Origin: Clostridia bacterium
Lineage (GTDB): Bacteria > Bacillota_E > RBS10-35 > JAJYVN01
Direction: 5' to 3'
NCBI GenBank assembly: GCA_027335515.1
Contig: DAHWHT010000335.1
Location: 1 to 14,264, forward strand
Length of the DNA: 14,264 bases
The notes under the pieces: generated by a model
The model's database searches: none
Told to the model about the DNA's origin: nothing
Seen by the model: the letters and a program-made list of their open reading frames with translations, nothing else
Position numbers and translations under genes: made by a program
Shown: piece after piece, positions 1-6,180 of the stretch
Layout of the letters: each line of letters begins with the position of its first letter
How positions within the stretch are numbered: the first letter of the stretch is position 1

Positions 1-892
1 TCCACGTCTGCCCGGCGCCGGCCCCCCCCGCTCCAGGGTCGTAGGTCGCCTCGGTGCGTCGCGGTGCGCCCCAGCGCGCCTGGCGATCGGGCGGCTCCAG
101 GGGGCGGCCCGCACCGAAACCGGTGAGCCGCGGCTCCAAAAACGCGAGGTACTCCGTCAGGGGTTGGTCGCCGTAGGTCAAAAACAGGGCCTGCCCGGGG
201 TGGTAGTGGCTGGCGTGGAACCGGCGCAGCCCCGCGTAGTCCAGATCCAGGATGGCCTCGGGCCGGCCGCCGGAACTGTGGGCATACACCGTATCGGGCA
301 GGAGCGCCACCTGCGCCTCGACGGAGAGGCACACCTCGGGGCGCGAGAAGTAGCCTTTCATTTCGTTGTAGACGATGCCGGTCGCCGCCAGGGCCCCCTG
401 GGGGTCGGCCGGATCGGCCGGGGTCCGCCGGTGACCCTCGCGGCGAAAGGTGTCCTCCGTCAGCAGCGGATGGAAGACGGCGTCAAAGTAGACGGCCGCC
501 AGGTTGAAAAGGTCGGCCGCCACCGGGCTGGCGACCGGATAGCTGGTATGGGCGGGTGCGGTGAAGGCATTGATGAACGATCCCATACTCATCTTCAGCA
601 TCTCGAAAAACGGCTGGCGCACGGGGTAGGAGCGCGAGCCGCCCAGGACGCAGTGCTCAAGAATGTGCGCGACGCCGCTGTCGTCGTTCGGCGGCGTCGG
701 CACGGTGATCGAAAACAGATTTTCCTCGTCGTCCGCTTCCAGGTGCAGGAGCGCCGCCCCCGTCGCGGCATGGCGACAGCGGTAGGCCACCGCCGCACAC
801 TCCGGCACCTCCGCCACCTGCTGCACCTCGAAGCCGTGACAGACCGCCCCGGGCCGCAGCCCGCCCGTCCCCTCCCGATCGCCCACCCGCAC
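1..892 (-). CDS. M16C zinc metallopeptidase, presequence protease (PreP)-like, N-terminal part
   Basis: Partial gene: the 3' end lies beyond the left edge, and 297 residues of a protein usually near 970 residues are visible. PreP/Cym1-type M16C enzymes degrade unstructured peptides inside a large two-half chamber. The sequence shows a family-like N-terminus (HGFEV at residues 19-23), the inverted zinc motif HILEH at 76-80 (His76, catalytic Glu79, His80), the PVRQPFFEM segment at 90-98, NAFTA at 108-112, and NEMKG at 176-180, whose Glu is the third zinc ligand. All catalytic residues are therefore intact. The start is a GTG at 892, preceded by a GGGGGG tract about five bases upstream; upstream of it the frame runs only through low-complexity Arg/Gly codons. 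It begins 20 bases after the sulfatase stop, so the two are probably co-transcribed. No signal peptide is visible, so a cytoplasmic location is inferred. Family assignment is secure; the substrate is unknown. Confidence 0.9.
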   Translation of the reverse strand, partial: MRVGDREGTGGLRPGAVCHGFEVQQVAEVPECAAVAYRCRHAATGAALLHLEADDEENLFSITVPTPPNDDSGVAHILEHCVLGGSRSYPVRQPFFEMLKMSMGSFINAFTAPAHTSYPVASPVAADLFNLAAVYFDAVFHPLLTEDTFRREGHRRTPADPADPQGALAATGIVYNEMKGYFSRPEVCLSVEAQVALLPDTVYAHSSGGRPEAILDLDYAGLRRFHASHYHPGQALFLTYGDQPLTEYLAFLEPRLTGFGAGRPLEPPDRQARWGAPRRTEATYDPGAGGAGAGQTW

Positions 893-912
893 ATCGTCCC
901 CCCGTCGTCGCC

Positions 913-2277
913 TCAGACCAAGACCTCGTCGGGATCCACGCGCCGCTGACCGGAACGGCGCGTCTCCGCCGCCGCAATCTCCGCGGGCGGCTCGCCCGCC
1001 TCGGCCATCCGCCGCAGCAGGCGCTCCGCCAGGGCGCGGGCCAGGGTTGCATGCGACTCCAGCCCCACCAGGTTGTGCAGCTCATACGGGTCCGCCTCCA
1101 GGTCGTACAGGAACGTCTCCACGTACCGCGGCGCCCCCATCTGCCGGCCTCCCTCGGCGTCCGGGGCGCGCACCCCATACTTCCAGCGCTGGGTGCGCAC
1201 CGCGCGACCGACCTCCGATTCGCTGATCTGCACAAACACCTCCTGCGGCCACGGGCTATCCGCATCGCGCAGCAACGGCAGCAGCGACCGCCCCTGGACG
1301 CCGTTCGGCTGGTCGAGACCGGCCGCCGCATACAACGTCGGGGCGAGGTCCACCAGGCTGACCAGCGGACGCACCTCGCCGCCGCCGTCGAAGCCGGGAC
1401 CACACAGGGCGGCCGGCACGTGGATGGAGCTTTCATGGCAGGAGCGCTTGTATTCGCCGTTGCGCGTCTTGAAGTGGCAACCGTGGTCCGAGGTGAACAC
1501 CACGATCGTATTGCGATCCAAACCCAGACTCCGCAGGGCGTCGCGCACCCGCCCCAGCGCCTCGTCCAATCGCTTGACCATGCCGTAGTAGCCACCCAGG
1601 TGCTGGGGCGCCGAGCCCTGCAGGGCGGCAAGGTCTGGGGGTGTCCAACGGCCGGTGTACCGCTCGCGGTAGCCGTCCGGGGGCGGGTAGTCGTCCAGGT
1701 GGTTTTGGTGGTGCGGCTCCAGAAAGGAGAGGAACAGAAAGAACGGCTCGGCCTGGCAGCGGTCGATGAAGCGAATGGCCGCGTCGGTCAGGGCGTCGAC
1801 CCGGTAGCCCGGCAGGTACACCTCGCGGCCCTCCCCGTCGTAGACCACCGTGCGGTAGGCGTCCGAAGTGCCCTCCAGCGCGTTGGCTCCCAGCCACTCC
1901 GCGTAGCCGCCGCGCTCGTCGGCCGCCACCGGCCCGCGCCCATGCGAGCGCGCCAGGTGCCACTTGCCGATGTATCCGGTGTGGTAGCCGGCCTGGCCAA
2001 ACACGTCCGCGAGGGTCACCGCATCCGGCCGCAGGCCGATGCCGTTGCGCCACACCCCGGTGGTGGTCGCATACTGCCCGGTCTGCAGACAGGACCGCGC
2101 CGGGGCGCACACCGGCTGGCAGGTGAAAAAGTTGCGCAGGTGCGTACCAGCGCGCGCCATGCGGTCGAAGTTCGGGGTCAACTCCAGGGGATTGCCCCCC
2201 AGACCGGTCGTGTCCCACCGCTGCTGGTCCGTGAAGAACACGACGACGTTCGGTCGGTCCCCTCGTGGTCGCGCCAT
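913..2277 (-). CDS. Type I (formylglycine-dependent) sulfatase, cytoplasmic
   Basis: Alkaline-phosphatase-superfamily sulfatase of 454 residues that would hydrolyse sulfate esters. The activation motif Cys-Ala-Pro-Ala-Arg followed by SCLQTG lies at residues 57-67; Cys57 is the residue converted to formylglycine by a maturase, which is not in this window. Other family landmarks are TDQQRWD at 16-22 (metal ligands), GKWH at 104-107 (Lys105, His107), EPHH at 187-190, SDHG at 263-266 and a Lys near 277. Two in-frame ATGs exist, at 2283 and 2277. I chose 2277 because the GGGGGG tract at 2291-2286 sits eight bases ahead of it but only two ahead of 2283. A longer frame reaching 2502 would overlap the upstream oxygenase gene and reads as low-complexity sequence. 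No signal peptide precedes the first core strand (VVVFFTDQQ), so the enzyme should stay in the cytoplasm, unlike many polysaccharide sulfatases. The substrate is not predictable; the oxygenase upstream may belong to the same pathway. Confidence 0.93.
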   Translation of the reverse strand: MARPRGDRPNVVVFFTDQQRWDTTGLGGNPLELTPNFDRMARAGTHLRNFFTCQPVCAPARSCLQTGQYATTTGVWRNGIGLRPDAVTLADVFGQAGYHTGYIGKWHLARSHGRGPVAADERGGYAEWLGANALEGTSDAYRTVVYDGEGREVYLPGYRVDALTDAAIRFIDRCQAEPFFLFLSFLEPHHQNHLDDYPPPDGYRERYTGRWTPPDLAALQGSAPQHLGGYYGMVKRLDEALGRVRDALRSLGLDRNTIVVFTSDHGCHFKTRNGEYKRSCHESSIHVPAALCGPGFDGGGEVRPLVSLVDLAPTLYAAAGLDQPNGVQGRSLLPLLRDADSPWPQEVFVQISESEVGRAVRTQRWKYGVRAPDAEGGRQMGAPRYVETFLYDLEADPYELHNLVGLESHATLARALAERLLRRMAEAGEPPAEIAAAETRRSGQRRVDPDEVLV

Positions 2278-2294
2278 GGCCATCGCCCCCCGCC
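2274..2294 (-). repeat. Translation-start repeat, copy at the sulfatase gene
   Basis: On the minus strand this reads GGCGGGGGGCGATGGCCATG plus one G: a G-tract Shine-Dalgarno followed by two in-frame ATGs six bases apart. It differs from the copy at the oxygenase gene (3208-3227) by a single inserted base. Only the second ATG has normal spacing in both copies, which decides both starts. Confidence 0.7.
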
Positions 2295-2377
2295 CTTGCT
2301 TTGGGCGCCGGCGGGGCGATTCCTCCGTGCCGGGTACGGAGGCGGCGACCGCCCGCCGCCCCGGCACGGGGCACCGC

Positions 2378-3211
2378 TCAGGCGCTGGCCGATGGTGCCG
2401 GCGCCTGGACCCGGATGGTGCCGTAGGGCTCGAGGGTGACGCCTGCGATCTTCGGCCGCACGCCGTGGACCATCCAACCCGGGCGCCCCATCGCCTGGCC
2501 ACCCGTTTGCAGGTTGCGCGGATTGCGGTAGCCGACGCGCACGAAACGGCGCCACTGCGGCGTCCGGTTCAGGGCGGAGCCGTGGATCGTATGGATGCTG
2601 AAGAGCACCACGTCCCCCGCCTCGGCCGGACACGACACCGCCGTCTCAAACGGGTATTGGTCCGGCGGCAGGTGGGGGGACCCCTCGCGGACGTGCTCCA
2701 GCGTACCGAGCTTGTGGCTGCCGGGCACGAACTTCAGGCAGCCGTTGGCCTCGGTGCCGGCGTCGATGTGCAGGATCGCGTCGATGTAGCGGCCGTCGCT
2801 GTGCGGGTAGAACGGGTGGTCCTGGTGCAGCGGAAACGGGGTGCCGAACTCCGGTCCCTTGGCGTGTAGCGTCATGTGGTGGAACTCCACCTCGGGGCCA
2901 ATCAGGTCGGCGACGGCGCCCGCCAACCGCGGCTGCAGGACGGCCCGCGCCAGAGCCGCGGAGAGCTGCTGCATCTCGTGGGTAGCCGCCAACTGGGAGC
3001 GCTCGTTCTCCTCACGCGACAGATACTTCTCGCGCCAGGGCCCGGACCAGCCCTTGCCGGGCACCGCAAAGTTGCCGATCACATACTCAAGTTCCTGACT
3101 GAGGGCCTCCCGCTCCGCCGACCCGAACACCCCGTGCAACCGCAGGTAGCCGTTCTCGTTGAAAAAGGCGACCTCCTCGGGCGTCAAGACACCGGGCGCC
3201 TTCGTCTCCAT
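2378..3211 (-). CDS. Phytanoyl-CoA dioxygenase (PhyH)-family Fe(II)/2-oxoglutarate oxygenase
   Basis: A 277-residue non-heme iron oxygenase of the PhyH family, whose members hydroxylate small organic molecules using O2 and 2-oxoglutarate. The first residues read LTPEEVAFFNENGYLRL, the typical PhyH opening. The iron-binding HxD motif is His129-Gln-Asp131 (PLHQDHPFYPH), the distal histidine is His210 in IHGSALNRT, and a nearby arginine (221 or 222, PQWRRFVRVGY) is the expected 2-oxoglutarate anchor. The facial triad is thus complete. ATGs at 3217 and 3211 are in frame; a run of seven G (on the minus strand) ends directly at 3217, giving usable spacing only for 3211. The stop is about 100 bases before the sulfatase start, so an oxygenase-sulfatase transcription unit is likely. 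No signal peptide, so cytoplasmic. Family-typical length; substrate unknown. Confidence 0.9.
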   Translation of the reverse strand: METKAPGVLTPEEVAFFNENGYLRLHGVFGSAEREALSQELEYVIGNFAVPGKGWSGPWREKYLSREENERSQLAATHEMQQLSAALARAVLQPRLAGAVADLIGPEVEFHHMTLHAKGPEFGTPFPLHQDHPFYPHSDGRYIDAILHIDAGTEANGCLKFVPGSHKLGTLEHVREGSPHLPPDQYPFETAVSCPAEAGDVVLFSIHTIHGSALNRTPQWRRFVRVGYRNPRNLQTGGQAMGRPGWMVHGVRPKIAGVTLEPYGTIRVQAPAPSASA

Positions 3212-3227
3212 GGCCATCCCCCCCGCC
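3208..3227 (-). repeat. Translation-start repeat, copy at the oxygenase gene
   Basis: Minus-strand GGCGGGGGGG abutting ATGGCCATGG, matching the sulfatase copy apart from one base. The shared block includes the Shine-Dalgarno and the first codons of both proteins (Met-Ala-Met). It could be a small duplication or convergence on a favourable initiation sequence. Confidence 0.7.
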
Positions 3228-3311
3228 CCGGCCCGCCGGCCGGGCTGGGGGCGCGGTTCACCACTGGCGCGCGCGCTCCTGCCGATCGGCGGTTTCAACC
3301 TGGCCGATTGC

Positions 3312-3341
3312 CCGTGCGCATCCGTCCACATGGGCGCACGG
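3312..3341 (-). terminator. Candidate hairpin after the PAS-GGDEF-methyltransferase gene
   Basis: Perfect 8-base inverted repeat CCGTGCGC/GCGCACGG with a 14-base loop, about 65 bases downstream of the fusion gene's stop and within the 195-base gap before the oxygenase gene. There is no T-tract, so this is a weak terminator call; the hairpin could equally lie in the oxygenase leader. Confidence 0.3.
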
Positions 3342-3406
3342 CCGCAGACGGACGGACCGGCCCGGACGGCCATGGAAAGCAGGGGGCTGCGGGGCGGTGC
3401 CGCGCC

Positions 3407-5140
3407 TCAGAGGCCCGGACGGCGGGCGCGCACGTGCTCCATCCGCGTCCGAAGCTCCCACTCGGCGGTCGGCCGCCGCGCCATCCCCTCGGCCAGGCGC
3501 TGCTCCACGAGGTCCTCCAGGCGCCCGTGCCGGGCGGACGGGATCCCCCGCAGGAGCAGACGGACCAATCCCATCTGGTGCCAGGTCCGCACCGCCTCCT
3601 CCGGGGAGGGTGGAGCCCAGGTGTCGACGTCCGATAGCTCTTGGCGCTCCACGCTCAGGCCGGCCGCCGTCATCCAGGCCGCGACCTGGCCCTGCGGCGG
3701 CAAGTAGTGGCGGCGCGGCACCCGGTGCTCCCTCAGGGCCGCCCACACCGGTTCGAGCGCCTCGTCCCACCGGGGCGGCCAGGCGAAGGCGATGCCCGTG
3801 GAAATCGCCACGAGCCCGCCGGGCCGCACCACGCGGGCCATTTCCCGCACGGCGGCCGGCCCGTCGGTGAAGTGGATGAACAGGGCCCCGATGGCGAGGT
3901 CCGCCGTCGCCGCCTCCAGGGGCAGCGCCTCGGCCGGGGCCGCCACAAAGCGCACCCAGCCGTACCCGCCGTCGTGGGCCCGCGAACGCGCCACGGAAAG
4001 TTGCGCCTCCGACGGATCCGTGACCAGCAGTTGCCCGTCCGGCCCGATCCGGTCGGCCAGGCCGCCGTCAAACGTGACGCGGCCGGAGCCGGCCCCGACC
4101 TCCACCACGGCGCTTGCCGGCGCCGGATCGACGAACGAGACGAACTCACGCCCGCGGGCGGCCGCCGCCGCGTAATGCGCTCGGAAGCAACGGTCGAACT
4201 CGCGGTCGAACCGCGACGCGTAGGCACCGACGGCCGGCGTATCGGCCAGCGCCTCCGGCCGCAGCATGCCCTGACGCCCCGGCCGGGTCAGCACCAGGGC
4301 ACCGCCGCCGCGGGCGCGCAGGACGATCCCCTTTCGCGCATACAGCGCGGCGTCCGCCTCCGCCATGGCCCTGCGCACGCCGCCCACAGCGAACGCCGCC
4401 GTTCCGTGGCTGAGCCTCGGACGCAGCGGCAGCTCCATGCTGGATGCGCGCGCCGCGACGGACTCCACGACGCCGACGGCCCAAGCCTCGGCGGCCACCG
4501 CAGCCCAATCGGAAAGCAGGACAACAAACTCATCGCCCCCAGAGCGCACCGCCAGCGACCCGGACGGCGCCTGCCGCGCCAGCACCCATCCGACCGCCTC
4601 CAGCAACGCGTCGCCAGCGGCGTGTCCCCGGCGGTCGTTGGCGTCCTTGAGGTTGTCCAGATCAAAAACCGCGACTGCCCCGGCACGGGCCTGCCACTCG
4701 GGCAGCTCGCGCTCCAGGCATTGGCGGTTGCCCAGCCCGGTGAGGGGGTCGGCCAGGGCCCAGGCGGGGAGGTCCGCCAGGAGCGGTGCCGTGCGGCTAT
4801 CAATCAGGAAGATGCCGGTCAGGGGGCGCTCCGGCGTGCCCAGCGGGGTGGCGATCATGGTCACGGGTTCCTCGCTGCCGTCCGGCAGCGACAGCAGGCA
4901 GGGCACCCGCATCTGGGCCGATCCGACCTGGCCTCCGAGCAAATCCGGACCGTCGGCCGACACCGGAACGATGCCCAGCGCGGAAAAGAACGGCTGCCCG
5001 CACACCGCGGCAGAAGTCACCCCACAGCGGCTCTCCGCGCAGGGGTTGATCGCCTCCAACCGACCGGCGGCGTCGACGAGGCAAATCGGCACAGGCAGCC
5101 GCCCGTAGACCAGATCGGCGGCTTCCGCAGTGGTGAGCAT
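3407..5140 (-). CDS. PAS-GGDEF diguanylate cyclase fused to a class I SAM methyltransferase
   Basis: A 577-residue three-part protein (numbering from the ATG at 5140). Residues about 10-120 look like a PAS sensor domain (PVPICLVDAAGRLEAINPCAE). Residues about 130-280 are a GGDEF domain: DPLTGLGNR at 131-139, the metal-binding FDLDNLKDAND at 159-169, an intact SGGDEF at 200-205, and the closing ALYARK near 265-270. The residues where an RxxD inhibitory site would lie (five before GGDEF) read PSGS, so product inhibition is probably absent. Residues about 310-577 are a Rossmann methyltransferase with VVEVGAGSGR at 345-354 (SAM-binding motif I), VTDPSEAQL with acidic Asp375, and ARVVRPGG at 435-442, as in UbiE/Methyltransf_11 proteins. 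A TTG at 5170 would add ten residues, but the ATG has GGAG six bases upstream and a promoter behind it. Expected activities are c-di-GMP synthesis and methylation of an unknown acceptor; their coupling is unknown. No membrane segment, so cytoplasmic. Confidence 0.9.
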   Translation of the reverse strand: MLTTAEAADLVYGRLPVPICLVDAAGRLEAINPCAESRCGVTSAAVCGQPFFSALGIVPVSADGPDLLGGQVGSAQMRVPCLLSLPDGSEEPVTMIATPLGTPERPLTGIFLIDSRTAPLLADLPAWALADPLTGLGNRQCLERELPEWQARAGAVAVFDLDNLKDANDRRGHAAGDALLEAVGWVLARQAPSGSLAVRSGGDEFVVLLSDWAAVAAEAWAVGVVESVAARASSMELPLRPRLSHGTAAFAVGGVRRAMAEADAALYARKGIVLRARGGGALVLTRPGRQGMLRPEALADTPAVGAYASRFDREFDRCFRAHYAAAAARGREFVSFVDPAPASAVVEVGAGSGRVTFDGGLADRIGPDGQLLVTDPSEAQLSVARSRAHDGGYGWVRFVAAPAEALPLEAATADLAIGALFIHFTDGPAAVREMARVVRPGGLVAISTGIAFAWPPRWDEALEPVWAALREHRVPRRHYLPPQGQVAAWMTAAGLSVERQELSDVDTWAPPSPEEAVRTWHQMGLVRLLLRGIPSARHGRLEDLVEQRLAEGMARRPTAEWELRTRMEHVRARRPGL

Positions 5141-5196
5141 GCTCCACTCCGCTCTGAAGAGTCCACGCAAGGTCCGGCATGCGGAAACTCTTCCCG

Positions 5197-5202
5197 ATTA
5201 TA
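5197..5202 (-). promoter_or_regulatory. Candidate -10 element for the PAS-GGDEF-methyltransferase gene
   Basis: A perfect TATAAT on the minus strand in a short AT-rich island (5189-5220) inside otherwise GC-rich DNA, about 57 bases before the chosen ATG. No good -35 is present at 16-18 bases (the sequence there is GGCGCG), so activation or an alternative sigma factor may be needed. Confidence 0.5.
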
Positions 5203-5677
5203 TCCGCCATAATATTCTTCGCGCCCCGCAAGGTAAGGATCGTTCCGGACGGCCCGCGCGACGCCCTGGTCGGATCAGGCGCACCGACCGGCGTCTCCGA
5301 GCCCGGCCGGGAGCGGTGTGCCGCAGTTCAGGTCATCCACCCGGTCCCGGCCTGCTTCCGGCGTGGGAACCGGCCCGCCGCCGTCGCCTGGACCGCATGC
5401 ACGGCAGCCGCCGAAGCTCGGCGTAGTCCCGGCTGGTCGGCGTGTGGCAGACGGCGCCACGGTCCGTGCCCCCGGCCCGACCGAGCGCGACACTCCGATC
5501 CGGTGTACGGTGGGGCGCGACGGGCCGGTGATGCCCACCGTCACGCGCCTGGTCCTGGCGGGGCGCCGGCAGCCCGGCCCGTGCGGAGCCGGGCTGCGGT
5601 ATGCTTCCGCCAAGGGTGGCACGCGACCCCTTTGCGCACCCCGCCCGCCTTCCATTCGGAATGCCCGACGGGCCCTG
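5203..5677. other. Intergenic stretch without a convincing gene
   Basis: About 470 bases between the fusion gene's promoter region and the small membrane-protein gene. Reading frames here give Arg/Pro/Gly/Ala-rich translations without family motifs. I looked for tRNA arms and common riboswitch cores and recognised none. It contains a strong hairpin (5569-5597) and part of another (from 5670), both listed separately. Confidence 0.5.
5569..5597 (-). terminator. Strong GC hairpin, candidate terminator
   Basis: Perfect 10-base inverted repeat GCAGCCCGGC/GCCGGGCTGC around a 9-base loop, about 80 bases downstream of the small membrane-protein stop on the minus strand. No T-tract follows, so intrinsic termination is uncertain, but stem stability and position fit the end of a transcription unit. 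Confidence 0.4.
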
Positions 5678-5700
5678 TCAACCCCTGGCCGGCAGGGCCC
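5670..5700 (-). terminator. Hairpin spanning the stop of the small membrane-protein gene
   Basis: Eight-base inverted repeat GGGCCCTG/CAGGGCCC with a 15-base loop that includes the TGA stop. It may end or stabilise the transcript together with the larger hairpin downstream. No T-tract. Confidence 0.25.
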
Positions 5701-5935
5701 CGCTCGACGGGACGGGCCCAAGCTGCGTGGGCACCCGGCCGTGGGCGCTCAGCACGATGAAGGCCACGGCGGCCAGCAGCACGAGCGCCGCGACACAAAG
5801 ACCCGCCGCAACCCACCAAAGCGACAACCCCGGCCGCGCGGCCGCCCGCCGGCCGGAAGCCGCAGGGGTGCGGCGCGTCCGCGCGGTGGGCGCCAGGGTG
5901 TGGGGATAGGGATGCGCCGCCCGCATCTGTGCCAC
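5678..5935 (-). CDS. Small single-span membrane protein, hypothetical
   Basis: An 85-residue protein not recognised as any family. The N-terminal half is basic and Ala/Arg/Pro-rich (TRRTPAASGRRAAARPG), followed by one clear transmembrane segment at about residues 39-62 (LWWVAAGLCVAALVLLAAVAFIVL) and a short C-terminal tail of about 20 residues. The positive-inside rule predicts N-terminus in the cytoplasm. The case for a real gene rests on a perfect AAGGAGGT seven bases before the GTG at 5935; a GTG at 5944 overlaps that Shine-Dalgarno and an ATG at 5926 is too far from it. It lies about 245 bases after the ABC ATPase gene on the same strand, so it could be a distal operon member, but the repeats between them suggest its own regulation. 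Confidence 0.6.
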   Translation of the reverse strand: MAQMRAAHPYPHTLAPTARTRRTPAASGRRAAARPGLSLWWVAAGLCVAALVLLAAVAFIVLSAHGRVPTQLGPVPSSGALPARG

Positions 5936-5942
5936 GGAGACC

Positions 5943-5950
5943 ACCTCCTT
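5943..5950 (-). promoter_or_regulatory. Consensus Shine-Dalgarno of the small membrane-protein gene
   Basis: Minus-strand AAGGAGGT, complementary to the 3' end of 16S rRNA, spaced seven bases from the GTG at 5935. It is the closest match to consensus I found in the window, and it decides that start. Confidence 0.75.
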
Positions 5951-6005
5951 GGACGGTGCGGACCGGCGCCGGGCGGGGCCGGCCGCCCCCCGCCTCCATC
6001 CGCCC

Positions 6006-6030
6006 TATCCATACGCCATATCCATACGCC
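6006..6030. repeat. 13-base-period direct repeat upstream of the small membrane-protein gene
   Basis: TATCCATACGCC occurs twice (6006-6017 and 6019-6030) separated by one base, in a locally AT-richer patch. On the minus strand it sits about 70-95 bases before the GTG of the small gene, so it could be a tandem binding site or part of its promoter. No clear -35/-10 pair is visible. Confidence 0.65.
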
Positions 6031-6120
6031 CCGCCCGGCCCGGACCCGGGGGTCGGCACCGGGGCGCGGCGGCGCGCCCACGCCCCACCGCGGATCGCAC
6101 CGACAGGCCGGGCGCGGCCG

Positions 6121-6158
6121 ACGCCCCGTGCGTCCGGCATCCACAGCCTCCGGGGCGT
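6121..6158 (-). terminator. Candidate terminator hairpin after the ABC importer operon
   Basis: Inverted repeat ACGCCCCG/CGGGGCGT (8 bases, 22-base loop) starting 22 bases after the ATPase stop. Position fits the end of the operon, but the loop is long and no T-tract follows. Confidence 0.3.
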
Positions 6159-6180
6159 TATCCCCGCCCGGGCGCGACGG

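Noticed and set aside
164..949. Long plus-strand frame opposite the M16C peptidase
   Set aside because: Antisense shadow; the minus strand encodes clear HILEH and NEMKG motifs over the same bases.
2278..2502. N-terminal extension of the sulfatase
   Set aside because: It would overlap the oxygenase gene and adds only Arg/Pro/Ser-rich sequence before the conserved VVVFFTDQQ strand.
3641..5212. Plus-strand frame of more than 500 codons opposite the fusion gene
   Set aside because: Composition is His/Arg/Gly/Pro-rich without domains, as expected for an antisense frame in GC-rich DNA; the opposite strand has intact GGDEF and methyltransferase motifs.
5203..5677. Possible riboswitch or tRNA in the unexplained stretch
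   Set aside because: No T-loop, acceptor pairing or recognisable riboswitch core was found by eye; only generic GC hairpins.
5179..5760. Plus-strand frame starting with a signal-peptide-like MRKLFPIISAIIFFA and an AAGG six bases upstream
   Set aside because: The hydrophobic start comes from the AT-rich promoter island of the opposite-strand gene; the rest is Arg/Pro/Gly-rich sequence without motifs and runs antisense through the small membrane-protein hairpins.
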